A stretch of DNA of 64,000 bases, taken from positions 310,001 through 374,000 of the forward strand of contig NZ_JAQTOD010000003.1 in NCBI RefSeq assembly GCF_028713515.1. The letters are read 5' to 3'. Under the pieces are notes generated by a model, which made no database searches, had not been told where the DNA came from, and saw only the letters and a program-made list of their open reading frames with translations. This document shows, in pieces, positions 44,134 through 52,669 of the stretch. The stretch is from Sulfurimonas sp. GTDB taxonomy: Bacteria; Campylobacterota; Campylobacteria; Campylobacterales; Sulfurimonadaceae. Made by a program: the position numbers and the translations under genes. Position 1 is the stretch's first letter; every line of letters begins with the position of its first letter.

Positions 44134-44463
44134 ATGAATGTACAAATTCACGCAAAAGATATTACACTCCAAGCAAATACAAGAGCTCATATTGAGGCAG
44201 CGATAGAGAGTTTTAAAAAATTCTCTTTAGACATTACCACTGTTAATGTTAATTTAAAAGCGGAAAAAAAAGGTGTTGAGATAGAGTTTGATATTCATAT
44301 AGCTCACTCTCAACCGGTGGTTATAAACCAAGCTGATAATGATTTAGATGTAGCAATAGATTTAGCAATAGAGAGAGCATCAAAAGCGCTTCGTCGTCTT
44401 CATGATAAAGTTATATCTCATAAAGCTACCTCTATAAAAGATGTTGGAATAATAGAAGACTGA
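44134..44463 (+). CDS. Ribosome hibernation promoting factor, short form (HPF/RaiA)
   Basis: 109 residues with the HPF/RaiA beta-alpha-beta-beta-beta-alpha fold: MNVQIHAKDITLQANTR, the VNVNLKAEKKGVEIEFDIHIA strands and a C-terminal helix with LAIERASKALRRLHDKV. The long-form C-terminal dimerisation domain is missing. It binds the 30S decoding centre in stationary phase. AAAGGA sits nine bases before the ATG. A second, long HPF is encoded at 61.1-61.6 kb, with 60-70 percent of this domain's pattern alike by eye. hemJ follows after 1 bp. Confidence 0.88.
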   Translation: MNVQIHAKDITLQANTRAHIEAAIESFKKFSLDITTVNVNLKAEKKGVEIEFDIHIAHSQPVVINQADNDLDVAIDLAIERASKALRRLHDKVISHKATSIKDVGIIED

Positions 44464-44464
44464 T

Positions 44465-44911
44465 ATGTATAGCTGGATTCTTTGGTTTCACATAATATCT
44501 CTGATTTCATGGTTTGCAGCACTCTTTTATATGCCTAGACTCTTTGTTTATCATGCAGAAAACATAGAGAATGAGGGATTTGTTGAGGTTGTGAAAGTCA
44601 TGGAGATGAAGATTTACAAATATATTGGAATCCCGGCTATGTGGGCTACTGTTTTGAGTGGAGTCGCTATGATATTTTTATCAACCGCGCAGTATGGTGG
44701 GGTTAATATTTTTTCAACCGGTGGCTGGTTGCACGCTAAGATATTTTTTGTTCTTATTTTAATGGCTTACTTTTTTTCGCTTGGCTCATATAGGATAAAA
44801 TTTTTAAATAATGAGTGCAAAAAGAGTGGGAAGTTCTTTCGTGCTTATAATGAAGTACCAACAATTTTGCTTCTGCTTATAGTTGCAATGGTTATTATAA
44901 GACCATTTTAA
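44465..44911 (+). CDS. hemJ: Protoporphyrinogen IX oxidase HemJ
   Basis: 148 residues with four membrane helices. It starts MYSWILWFHIISLISWFAALFYMPRLFVYH, giving the conserved His and Arg at the first helix, and has YIGIPAMWATVLSGV and WLHAKIFFVLILMAYF (His-x-Lys), the HemJ signature. HemJ oxidises protoporphyrinogen IX to protoporphyrin IX in the membrane and binds heme b itself. It starts 1 bp after the short HPF gene. hemB of the same pathway is in this window. Confidence 0.92.
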   Translation: MYSWILWFHIISLISWFAALFYMPRLFVYHAENIENEGFVEVVKVMEMKIYKYIGIPAMWATVLSGVAMIFLSTAQYGGVNIFSTGGWLHAKIFFVLILMAYFFSLGSYRIKFLNNECKKSGKFFRAYNEVPTILLLLIVAMVIIRPF

Positions 44912-44935
44912 GCGCTTAACGCTATGCGCTTAAAA
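44906..44935. terminator. Symmetrical hairpin between convergent hemJ and der
   Basis: TTTTAAGCGC pairs perfectly with GCGCTTAAAA around the loop TTAACGCTAT. It overlaps the hemJ stop and lies 85 bp before the end of der, so it could terminate both genes, with A/U-tracts on each side of the stem. Confidence 0.6.
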
Positions 44936-45020
44936 GGAAAATATCTAACCAACTAAAATAAAAGAGATAAATTTCTTCTTTTGAGTTTTTTTAAATCTTT
45001 TTATATTTATGTAAAAAGAT

Positions 45021-46508
45021 TTACTTTTCCCCACGCTTTTTTGCTTTAAATAGAACAGGTGTTCCGCTAAAGTTGAACGCTTCTCTTAGTTGATTAGTGA
45101 GATATCTTCTGTATGTAAAATGAAGTCCTCTTGGCTTATTCATAACTATAGCAATTTTAGGCGGTCTTGTTTCATATTGTGTTGCATAGTAAACTCTAAT
45201 AACTTGCCCACGCATACTTGGAAGTTGATGTCTTCTTAGGGCTTTCTCCATAACAACATTGAGCTCTGAAGTTTTTATGCGTTGAGAGTAATTTTCATTT
45301 ATCTGCAATATCATATCATAGAGCTTATCAACTCTTCTGTGAGTATTTGCAGATAGTGTTATGATTGGAGCATAGGCCAAAAATTTAAACCTATCTCTAA
45401 CATTCTCAATAATCTTGTCATAGTCTTCTCTTTGCGCAATATCCCACTTGTTTAGAACTATTATACAAGCAAGTCTGTTTTGATCAACTAAGCCAGCAAT
45501 TTTCTCATCAAGATCCATAAACGGTTCGCTTGCATCTAAAACAACAAGAGCCATATTTGAGTTTTCAAGCATCTCTTTTGTTCTCATAAGAGCAAATTTT
45601 TCGATACCTACAATCTTTCCGCGGCGTCTTAAACCTGCGGTATCAACAAATGTTAGTTGTTTGCCTTTGTAGTCAATGCTCTCATCGATTGGATCAATTG
45701 TTGTTCCTGCAACACTGCTTACAACAGATCGCTCTTCGCCAAGCAGAGCATTTAAAAGGGAGCTTTTTCCAACATTAGTCCTGCCTATTATGGAAATTTT
45801 GATGTGATTGATATCATTTTCATCAAACTCTTTTATTTTATCATTTTGGGCAAAGATTGAGTCATCATCAAATTCTTCCTCCTCTTCTGCATCTGAATAG
45901 AAGAAACCATCATCTTCCTCTTCCTCGTCATGCTCTTCAAAGAAATCATCCTCTTCAATACTATCCTCTTCATTCTCTATATCGTCTTGCGACTCTTCAT
46001 CTTCTTCTGCTACGATATCACAATCGGGAATTTTACTATAAAGCCAGTCAAATAGCTCAGAGGTGCTTCTGTTGTGTGCTACGGATATTCCAAAAATAGC
46101 ATCAGTACCAAATTCATAAAAATCCCATAGTTTATCTTTCATCTTATCATTATCTATTTTGTTTACCACAAGTGCGACATCTTTACCGAGCGCTTGTAGT
46201 TGATAGAAAAGTTTTTTATCATCTTCCTCTGGCAAACTTTTTCCATCAACCATAAACAAAATTATGTCTGCATTTTTTGCAGCCAAGAGTGATTTTTCTT
46301 TGATTTTATCAAACAATTCACACCCTTGGTCTAGTCCACCCGTATCGAGTAGCAGAGCTTGTTTATTTAGAATCATTACCGGTCGTCTTTTAACATCCCT
46401 TGTAGTTCCAGCTATATCTGAAGTAATAGCGTCTCTTTTTTTAACAAGTCTGTTAAAAAGTGAGCTTTTGCCAACATTTGGACGACCTATAATAGCGATT
46501 TTTTTCAT
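45021..46508 (-). CDS. der: GTPase Der (EngA), with a long acidic linker
   Basis: 495 residues against about 460 in most Campylobacterota and 490 in E. coli. The first GTPase domain has GRPNVGKSS (8-16), DTGG at 55-58 and NKID at 116-119. The second has GRTNVGKSS at 242-250, DTAG and NKWD. The C-terminal KH-like domain is present, ending GTPVLFKAKKRGEK. Between the two GTPases (about 163-233) a linker is made almost wholly of Glu and Asp (VAEEDEE, EEDDFFEEHDEEEEDD and so on). Der assists 50S subunit assembly. The linker is far more acidic than I would expect, and repeats in DNA as GAA/GAT runs. Divergent from nothing near; LPP20 genes lie upstream. Confidence 0.95.
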   Translation of the reverse strand: MKKIAIIGRPNVGKSSLFNRLVKKRDAITSDIAGTTRDVKRRPVMILNKQALLLDTGGLDQGCELFDKIKEKSLLAAKNADIILFMVDGKSLPEEDDKKLFYQLQALGKDVALVVNKIDNDKMKDKLWDFYEFGTDAIFGISVAHNRSTSELFDWLYSKIPDCDIVAEEDEESQDDIENEEDSIEEDDFFEEHDEEEEDDGFFYSDAEEEEEFDDDSIFAQNDKIKEFDENDINHIKISIIGRTNVGKSSLLNALLGEERSVVSSVAGTTIDPIDESIDYKGKQLTFVDTAGLRRRGKIVGIEKFALMRTKEMLENSNMALVVLDASEPFMDLDEKIAGLVDQNRLACIIVLNKWDIAQREDYDKIIENVRDRFKFLAYAPIITLSANTHRRVDKLYDMILQINENYSQRIKTSELNVVMEKALRRHQLPSMRGQVIRVYYATQYETRPPKIAIVMNKPRGLHFTYRRYLTNQLREAFNFSGTPVLFKAKKRGEK

Positions 46509-46631
46509 TTGATTTACCTTGTTTTTGTGAAGAAAATTTGTAGTTAGTGTGGAATTATAGCTAAATAAAAAGTGATAAGGTTTAACTTTTGGTGAGGGAG
46601 TTTATGAGCGTCTTTGCTTATGATTGCAGTT

Positions 46632-47039
46632 TTATTTGTCAAGAATCAGCCAGATGTATATCTCATCGCTTATTGGATCTCTCCATACATCTTCAATGTG
46701 GGCTGTAACATTGCTTGAGTTTACTGAGTATGAACCTTGCGTTTCCATGGATAGTGTAGAGTTGTCGTTTACAACTCTATCTTTTTTTTCAATACTTAGG
46801 GATATTTTTACACCTTGCTGTAATGCTAACTCATCAAGTCCTCGCGTGATCGCGAGTTCTCTTTGAAAAGCTAGACCTTTATAGTGTCTATTTGCAGTTC
46901 CAATTGCTCCTATTTTACCATTTAGACTTGGGTTTAAAACCCAAGCAGGTTGCAAATCTTTTGAATCTTTTGGTAAAGGTTTAACACAACCAACAAGAAT
47001 TAACGCAAGAAGTAGTGAAAAGGCAAATATTTTTAGCAT
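46632..47039 (-). CDS. LPP20-family lipoprotein
   Basis: 135 residues, signal peptide with lipobox LILVGC (lipid cysteine at 18), then LQPAWVLNPSLNGKIGAIGTANRH, which is the LPP20 pattern W-x2-x-P-x-G-x-x-G-x-G. The rest includes REYAITRG-like LAITRGLDELALQQGVK and a beta-rich end. Lpp20 of Helicobacter is an outer-membrane lipoprotein of unknown function. It overlaps the following LPP20-type gene by 1 bp at the start codon (47039), so they form a pair, with the larger protein translated first. Confidence 0.82.
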   Translation of the reverse strand: MLKIFAFSLLLALILVGCVKPLPKDSKDLQPAWVLNPSLNGKIGAIGTANRHYKGLAFQRELAITRGLDELALQQGVKISLSIEKKDRVVNDNSTLSMETQGSYSVNSSNVTAHIEDVWRDPISDEIYIWLILDK

Positions 47040-47614
47040 TAGTTAGTTGGAAACTCTTTGTCTAATCCTTCTAGAGCATTTTTAGATTGAAATTGTTGCC
47101 AAAGAGCTTCGTCATTTTTAAAGCTAGTTTTAACTTTTTCTTTTACCTCTTTGTTTACTGTAGCTTCAGGAACAGTTACAAGCATATAAAGAGCACCTGA
47201 TGGAGCAGTCCAAGTGTCAACACCTTTTGAACCACTTAAATCAATTTTAGCAATTTGCTTTGAAACACTTGTTGCAACAGCGTCAACAGTCTCTCCTGAA
47301 CCAACACCAGTCGTGCGAGTAAATGTCTCAACTTTTGCTTTTACTTGAGTTTGAATCTGTTGAGCTAAGTCTTGTCTACCATTTGCAGTAGCAATTGTTC
47401 TCATATGACCCATTCCAGCGGCACTCTTAGGAGTTATTCCAACACCAGCATAAGCACCCTCCATCATAGGAACACAAGTCCATTTTGGAGCTAAAACACC
47501 CTCTTGCTTACAACGAAAGTCAGCGTCTTTTTCAGGTGCTACAGAAGAGTTACACCCTGAGATAGAAGCAGCTATTAAGCCTGCTAAAGCTATTGATGAA
47601 AGAGTTTTGATCAT
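47039..47614 (-). CDS. LPP20-family lipoprotein
   Basis: 191 residues, lipobox ASISGC (cysteine at 21), then two cysteines in FRCKQEG and WTCVPMM. The GAYAGVGITPKSAAGMGHMRTIATANGRQDLAQQI section is the LPP20 core, with the K-A-x-A-E-A-R type helix replaced by a similar one. It is the upstream member of the pair with the 135-residue protein and lies divergent from the phosphoribosyltransferase gene. GGAG seven bases before the ATG is a good ribosome site. Function unknown; an outer-membrane location is typical. Confidence 0.82.
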   Translation of the reverse strand: MIKTLSSIALAGLIAASISGCNSSVAPEKDADFRCKQEGVLAPKWTCVPMMEGAYAGVGITPKSAAGMGHMRTIATANGRQDLAQQIQTQVKAKVETFTRTTGVGSGETVDAVATSVSKQIAKIDLSGSKGVDTWTAPSGALYMLVTVPEATVNKEVKEKVKTSFKNDEALWQQFQSKNALEGLDKEFPTN

Positions 47615-47676
47615 ACGATCTCCTTAAAATTAGATGTAACATTCTATCAATTCTAATCTTAAATAAGTTTTTTTAG

Positions 47677-47682
47677 TATAAT
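47677..47682 (+). promoter_or_regulatory. -10 box six bases before a phosphoribosyltransferase start codon
   Basis: TATAAT followed by TTGAGC and the ATG at 47689. No Shine-Dalgarno is possible in the six-base spacer, so this transcript is probably leaderless. A TTG at 47683 in frame is the only alternative start and would lie upstream of the expected first base. Confidence 0.5.
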
Positions 47683-47688
47683 TTGAGC

Positions 47689-48132
47689 ATGAAATATTAC
47701 GCTTATAATGATTTTAAAAATGATGTAAACACTCTGATTTCTATGGTTGCTGAGTTTGAAGCAGAGGCAATAGTTGCTATTGCGAGAGGTGGATTGACCC
47801 TTTCTCATGCTTTGGCGGAGGGATTAAATATAAGAGATGTCCAAAGTATAAGAACTGAATTTTATGATATTCAGATAAAAAGAGACGAGATTGCAATATT
47901 TGGAAGTTGTAATTTTAAGGAGGTTAAGAGGGTTTTAGTTGTTGATGATATCTCTGATAGTGGCGAGACACTGAGTGTTGTAATGGGTTGTTTGAAGTCA
48001 GAGTTTAAAAATATAGAGTTTAAATCCGCAACACTTTTCTATAAAGAAACTTCAAAATATGAGCCAGATTTTTGGATAAATATTGCCGATGATTGGATAG
48101 ATTTTTTTTGGGAGAGAGACTTTATGCGGTAG
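47689..48132 (+). CDS. Phosphoribosyltransferase-domain protein
   Basis: 147 residues from the ATG at 47689. The type I PRTase PRPP-binding loop is VLVVDDISDSGETLSV, preceded by a fold with AIARGGLTLSHALAEGL, the usual PPi loop. The length and the WINIADDWIDFFWERD ending resemble xanthine-guanine and related PRTases (Gpt-like) of this phylum. A purine base substrate is likely but not certain. It stands alone between the LPP20 pair and a cytochrome c gene, and appears to have a leaderless message. Confidence 0.85.
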   Translation: MKYYAYNDFKNDVNTLISMVAEFEAEAIVAIARGGLTLSHALAEGLNIRDVQSIRTEFYDIQIKRDEIAIFGSCNFKEVKRVLVVDDISDSGETLSVVMGCLKSEFKNIEFKSATLFYKETSKYEPDFWINIADDWIDFFWERDFMR

Positions 48133-48156
48133 TGTAAAAACTATGGTTTAGTCCAG

Positions 48157-48519
48157 TTAGTATAGTCCACCTCTTTTTTTAAAATCTGTCTCATAGATAT
48201 ATGTAGAAATATCTCTTAATACTTCTTTATCGAAGCCAAGATCAGGCATAAGAGCATGTTTTTTGATGGCATCTTGCATGATGGAAGTTTTAGCATTTGG
48301 ATGCTCAACCCATGCACTCATATAGTTTACAAAATCCTCTTTTTTGCTAAACACACTCAGATATCTGCTCCTTAACTCTACCATTGATGGCGCAGATACT
48401 GTTTTTGTCTCATGGTGACAAGTTAAACAATTGCCATTAAAGAGAAGTGAGCTTGCGTTGTCTGCTTCAAGTAAGCATGAAACAGAAAGAAAAAGTAGTA
48501 GTTTTTTAGATTTTAACAC
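48157..48519 (-). CDS. Periplasmic c-type cytochrome, small
   Basis: 120 residues: a signal peptide (about 1-19, LLLFLSVSCLLEA), then one heme site NCLTCHHE and a methionine-bearing region (HALMPDLGFD) suited as sixth ligand, followed by a C-terminal helix. The form is a monoheme class I cytochrome c. The gene overlaps the 3' end of the DjlA-like gene by 14 bp. Redox partner unknown; the bc1 complex encoded at 13-15.6 kb needs such acceptors. Confidence 0.85.
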   Translation of the reverse strand: MLKSKKLLLFLSVSCLLEADNASSLLFNGNCLTCHHETKTVSAPSMVELRSRYLSVFSKKEDFVNYMSAWVEHPNAKTSIMQDAIKKHALMPDLGFDKEVLRDISTYIYETDFKKRGGLY

Positions 48520-49270
48520 TTTCTTTAACCTTTTTTATCATCTCATACGCTTGATTTATCTCTTGAGTTTTGGCAGTCGCCTCTTTCATATACGCCTCAT
48601 CACTGTTTTGTGACTTTATGATGTCTGGATGGTACTTGCGAACCAAATCTCTATATGCTTTTTTAATCACGCTTATATCATCACTCTCTTTTACGCCCAA
48701 AAGTGCGTAAGCATCGCTTATATTTGTTTTAGGCTTGACATTTTTCATAATGTTTTCAAATTGGTCAAAAATAGCATGATAGTTGTCGGGGTCAAACTCA
48801 AAAGCCTCAGCTATGGTTATGAGCACTTCATCTTCGCTCTTGCTAACCTCTCCGTCAATAAAAGCCAACTGAATTAAAAAGCCCATAAATTGCTGCTGTT
48901 TTGCTCTATCTTTTTTGGTTGCATTCCCGAGTGTTTGTGCGATTTGGGCTAAATTATCAAAGTTATCTTTTTCTTCGTAAAATATCTCTTTTAATATCTC
49001 TTTTGTTTTAGTGGGCTCTGGAAAAATTGCTGAGATATCATCAAACATTATCCCAACAAGCTGTGCTTCAAGTGCATCAACTCTTCCGTCGGCTTTAGCT
49101 ACTTTGGCGACAAGTGCGACAAAAAGACCCAAATCGCTTCGCTTAAGGGACTCTTTGCTTACTGAGAAATTTTTAAAAGCTTCCGCTGAGTATGCTGTGT
49201 ATCTTGAGTAACTCTTAAATATCCAGTAAAAAAATCCAATCACGATTGCTAGAAGTACTATGTTTCCCAT
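48506..49270 (-). CDS. DjlA-like protein: membrane anchor, TerB-like and J domain
   Basis: 254 residues. One N-terminal helix (about 3-17), then a TerB-like all-helical domain (about 50-165, with VALVAKVAKADGRVDALEA), and a C-terminal J domain (about 185-250) with the HPD triad in RKYHPDI. This is the layout of DjlA, a membrane co-chaperone that activates DnaK. The TerB-like middle is typical of DjlA and tellurite-resistance proteins. The gene ends 14 bp inside the cytochrome gene. Opposite strand of the DMT exporter, 64 bp between their starts. Confidence 0.88.
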   Translation of the reverse strand: MGNIVLLAIVIGFFYWIFKSYSRYTAYSAEAFKNFSVSKESLKRSDLGLFVALVAKVAKADGRVDALEAQLVGIMFDDISAIFPEPTKTKEILKEIFYEEKDNFDNLAQIAQTLGNATKKDRAKQQQFMGFLIQLAFIDGEVSKSEDEVLITIAEAFEFDPDNYHAIFDQFENIMKNVKPKTNISDAYALLGVKESDDISVIKKAYRDLVRKYHPDIIKSQNSDEAYMKEATAKTQEINQAYEMIKKVKESVKI

Positions 49271-49322
49271 AATTTCCCTTTATTGTTTTGATAATTATAG
49301 AAAATAGAAGTTAATAAAGAGC

Positions 49323-49328
49323 TATAAT
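49323..49328 (+). promoter_or_regulatory. -10 box six bases before the DMT exporter start codon
   Basis: TATAAT followed by TGCTCA and ATG at 49335. Same arrangement as at alr and the phosphoribosyltransferase gene, with no room for a ribosome site, suggesting a leaderless message. Confidence 0.5.
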
Positions 49329-49334
49329 TGCTCA

Positions 49335-50222
49335 ATGAAAAGATTAAAAGAGTTTAACAGCGGTATTAAGTATATGCTTTTTGCATCATTTTTGTTTGCC
49401 ATTATGGGGGCATTTGCAAAGCTTGCTTCAGCATATATGAGTTCACTTGAAGTTGTTTTTTTTAGAAATATTTTTGGTGTTTTTATCATAGGCTATGCCA
49501 TATACAAAAAACCAATGACAAAAAAAGGTTCAAAACCATTTTTGCTCTTCTTTCGAGGCTTAATGGGGTTTTTAGCGCTTCTCGCATATTTTTATAATGT
49601 TGCTCATATACCTCTTGGCGACGCGATGACATTTTCAAAAACAGCCCCGATTTTTACTGCTATTTTTGCATGGTTATTTTTAAATGAAAAGTTATCCGTA
49701 AATGCTTGGTTTGGGGTATTTGTAGGGTTTGCAGGCATACTTTTGATAACTCAGCCTTCAAATATAGGTTTTACAAAGTACGATTTACTTGGAATTTTTA
49801 GTGGGGTAGGCGCTGCACTTGCTTATACCTCCATTAGAGAGCTTAAAGAGTATTATGACACAAGAGCAATCGTTCTCTCTTTTACTTTAGTTGGAACGGT
49901 TGGTCCAATAATCTTGATGATTTTGTCAAAATACTTTTATATTACGAGCTTGGATTTTATGCTTGGTGAGTTTGTGATGCCCATTGGAATTATTTGGATT
50001 TATATCATTGGACTTGGAGTGTTGGGGACTTTGTCTCAGTATTACATGACAAAAGCATACAGTGAAACAAAGGCTGGAATTATTGGTGCAATTAGCTATA
50101 CAGGAATCATCTTTTCGATAATTGTTGGAGTTTTGCTTGGTGATATATTTCCTGATATTATAACTATTTGTGGGATTGTTTTGATTGTGCTTGCTGGAAT
50201 TGTTGTGGCTAAAGAGAAATAG
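49335..50222 (+). CDS. EamA/DMT-superfamily transporter
   Basis: 295 residues with ten membrane helices in two EamA repeats. The first repeat has LEVVFFRNIFGVFIIGYAIY and ends with LFLNEKLSVNAWFGVFVGFAGILLI, the second repeat with YYMTKAYSETKAGIIGAISYTG and closing GDIFPDIITICGIVLIVLAGIVV. These are drug/metabolite exporters of wide substrate range, so none can be assigned. The short 6-nt gap to a -10 box suggests a leaderless transcript. It lies between the DjlA-like gene (divergent) and the HD-GYP sensor gene. Confidence 0.85.
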   Translation: MKRLKEFNSGIKYMLFASFLFAIMGAFAKLASAYMSSLEVVFFRNIFGVFIIGYAIYKKPMTKKGSKPFLLFFRGLMGFLALLAYFYNVAHIPLGDAMTFSKTAPIFTAIFAWLFLNEKLSVNAWFGVFVGFAGILLITQPSNIGFTKYDLLGIFSGVGAALAYTSIRELKEYYDTRAIVLSFTLVGTVGPIILMILSKYFYITSLDFMLGEFVMPIGIIWIYIIGLGVLGTLSQYYMTKAYSETKAGIIGAISYTGIIFSIIVGVLLGDIFPDIITICGIVLIVLAGIVVAKEK

Positions 50223-50355
50223 CAATTTTTATGTGATAAAATAAATAGTTAGTTTTATTAAAATTAATTTAACTTTAAAAGTAGTATTCTTATAACTATT
50301 TGGATTTTTTAGCATAAGAATTTTCAATAAAACAGTTACCATCTAAAGGTTTGTA

Positions 50356-52668
50356 GTGAATTCAGAAAGTATTTTTAAATTAAATCTAACTACTCGCCTT
50401 TTTTGGATTATAAGTGTGCTTGTTGTAGTTGGGTTGACGATTGACACGCTCAAACGCTATAGCCAAACAAAAGAGGCAATTGAGCTAGAGGGTTACAACA
50501 GGGCAAAAGCCTTAAATGAATACTTGTTATCTATGCGGTATGTCTATCATCAACAATTTTTAAAAAGCGGAATTGATCTCAACGACTCTACTGTTGGATT
50601 TTTGCCAGCACATGCTTCCACTCTTATTAGTGATGAGTTTTCAAAAAGAACAACTCAGGGCATAACTATCCGAAATGTCTCCGATCGACCTCGAAATCAA
50701 AAAAACAGAGCAGACAAGCTTGAAGCGGAGTCTATCGCTTACTTTAAAGCATATCCAGAAAAAACCCAATTTGTTAAGACTATTGTGCAAAACGGAGAAG
50801 AGTCTCTATTTTTCAGTGAGCCATTAAAAATTGTCCCATATTGTCTTGCTTGTCATGGAGAGATAGATAAAGTAAATGGGTATATAAAAGATAGATACAA
50901 CGATACGGCGTATGGCTATAAAGTTGGCGATATAAGAGGTGTTACTAGTATAAAAATACCTAAATATATTTTTAAAGACCCTGCAATGAAGATTTTCTTA
51001 AATGCTACTTTTATTAATTTTGGAATCTCTCTTTTGTTTTTGGCGTTTATATACATAGTTATACGAAGACTTACTTATCGCGAAGCTCATATAAAGCAAG
51101 AGTTAGAGGTGATGGTAAAAGAAAAAACAACAAAACTCGAAAATGCATATTTGCATGAAAAACATCTTCGTTCAGTGCTTAGAACGGTGGCGGATGTAAA
51201 TCAAGTCTTAATTACAGCAAAGAGTATAGAAGAGCTTATAGATCAAGCTGCATCGGCATTAAGTCTTAATGACTCTTTTTCAAGTGTTAAAATAGCCATC
51301 ATGAGAGGTAAAGCGCTAGAAGTTATGGCTTCTTATAGCCCATGGAATGAGAAGATGATAACAAAAGTAGATATAGATGTTTTTGAATCTGCTCAGCAAC
51401 TTTTGATTTTAGATTTAAAGAACGATAGTGTGCCAGAATTTTGTAGAGAAAAAGCAGAACTGTACGGTATTAGTACGATTTACTCCACTCCTCTTAAGAG
51501 CAATAGTTTTGCAAAAGAGTCAATAGGTGTTATGACGATATGCACAACAATGGAGAATGGATTTAGTGATGATGACATTAATATGCTTGATGAGCTCGCT
51601 GGTGATATAGGCTTTGCTATTAATTCATTTATACAACAAGACGCGCTGGAGTTTTTGCGTGAGGAAAAAATTAAAAGATATCAAGATTTTATTGAAGCGC
51701 TTGTGGAAATGATAGAACAAAGAGACACTTATACCGCAGGACATACCGCAAGGGTTGCTGAGTACTCTTCTATGATAGCTACAGAGCTTGGGTTATCTAA
51801 GAAAAATATAAAAGATTTAGTTGAAGCAGCAAAGATTCATGATATAGGTAAAGTTGTTACGCCAGATTCTGTACTGCTAAAACCTGGAGCGCTAACAAAA
51901 CTTGAGTATGACCTTATCAAAGAGCATGTTATTGCTGGCTATGAGGTGCTCTCAAATATAGATTCATACAAAGAACTAGCAGAGATAGTTCTGCTTCATC
52001 ATGAGAGATTTGATGGAAGCGGTTACCCATATGGTAAACAAGGGGATGAGATCTCGCTCTCTGGGTGTATATTGGCGATTGCAGACTCGTTTGATGCTAT
52101 GACAACAAACAGAATTTATAAACCTAGAAAAAGTGTGGAAATAGCTATCGCTGAACTAAAAGAGTTGAGTGGAAGTCATTACCATCCGCTAGCTGTTGCG
52201 GCGGCAACAAAAGTATTGGCAGATGTTAAAATAAATCAGATCATAGACCAGATAGTACCAATGAGCGAGATAGAAAAAGAGAGATTGAGTTATTTCTTTC
52301 AAGATAGACTCACAAAACTATACAATGAGGAGTACTTTACTCTTGTTGTTGATGGTCGTTCAGGGTACCAGATTCCTGATAGCTTAAGTGTAATTTCACT
52401 ATCTAATTTCACAAAATACAACAGAGAGAAAACTTGGGATGGTGGCAATAAGTTGCTCATAGAGTTTGCAGAGTTTTTGAAAAAAGAGATGAATGAGCTT
52501 TTAGTGTTTAGAATTTGGGGTGATAGGTTTGTGGTTGCGGATTGTAACTTAGATTTAGAGGGAATAATGACTCTCTCTCCGCTTATAAAGAATAATATAT
52601 CATACAAAATAAAAACAATAAAAGCACCGTTTAAAAATATCAAAGAAGAAATTTTAAGAGAACTATAG
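50356..52668 (+). CDS. Heme-binding sensor with GAF and HD-GYP domains and a degenerate GGDEF-like end
   Basis: 770 residues, GTG start. A membrane helix (about 13-29) and another at 216-236 bracket a periplasmic DUF3365-like domain with a c-type heme site CLACH at 163-167. A coiled stretch, a GAF domain (about 275-430), then an HD-GYP phosphodiesterase domain: HDIGK (HD at 495-496) and HHERFDGSGYP (549-558), with RDTYTAGH before. The last part (about 645-770) has the start of a GGDEF-type fold (LTKLYNEEYF) and an active loop WGDRF (721-725), which is degenerate. It probably senses redox state or gas through heme and breaks down cyclic di-GMP. The whole is one gene, ending 1 bp before the convergent nuclease gene. 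Confidence 0.88.
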   Translation: MNSESIFKLNLTTRLFWIISVLVVVGLTIDTLKRYSQTKEAIELEGYNRAKALNEYLLSMRYVYHQQFLKSGIDLNDSTVGFLPAHASTLISDEFSKRTTQGITIRNVSDRPRNQKNRADKLEAESIAYFKAYPEKTQFVKTIVQNGEESLFFSEPLKIVPYCLACHGEIDKVNGYIKDRYNDTAYGYKVGDIRGVTSIKIPKYIFKDPAMKIFLNATFINFGISLLFLAFIYIVIRRLTYREAHIKQELEVMVKEKTTKLENAYLHEKHLRSVLRTVADVNQVLITAKSIEELIDQAASALSLNDSFSSVKIAIMRGKALEVMASYSPWNEKMITKVDIDVFESAQQLLILDLKNDSVPEFCREKAELYGISTIYSTPLKSNSFAKESIGVMTICTTMENGFSDDDINMLDELAGDIGFAINSFIQQDALEFLREEKIKRYQDFIEALVEMIEQRDTYTAGHTARVAEYSSMIATELGLSKKNIKDLVEAAKIHDIGKVVTPDSVLLKPGALTKLEYDLIKEHVIAGYEVLSNIDSYKELAEIVLLHHERFDGSGYPYGKQGDEISLSGCILAIADSFDAMTTNRIYKPRKSVEIAIAELKELSGSHYHPLAVAAATKVLADVKINQIIDQIVPMSEIEKERLSYFFQDRLTKLYNEEYFTLVVDGRSGYQIPDSLSVISLSNFTKYNREKTWDGGNKLLIEFAEFLKKEMNELLVFRIWGDRFVVADCNLDLEGIMTLSPLIKNNISYKIKTIKAPFKNIKEEILREL

Positions 52669-52669
52669 T

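Noticed and set aside
45857-46099. Plus-strand frame of 80 codons rich in His, Leu and Pro opposite der
   Set aside because: It is the reverse complement of the GAA/GAT-rich acidic linker of der, so the low-complexity composition is explained by that coding stretch.
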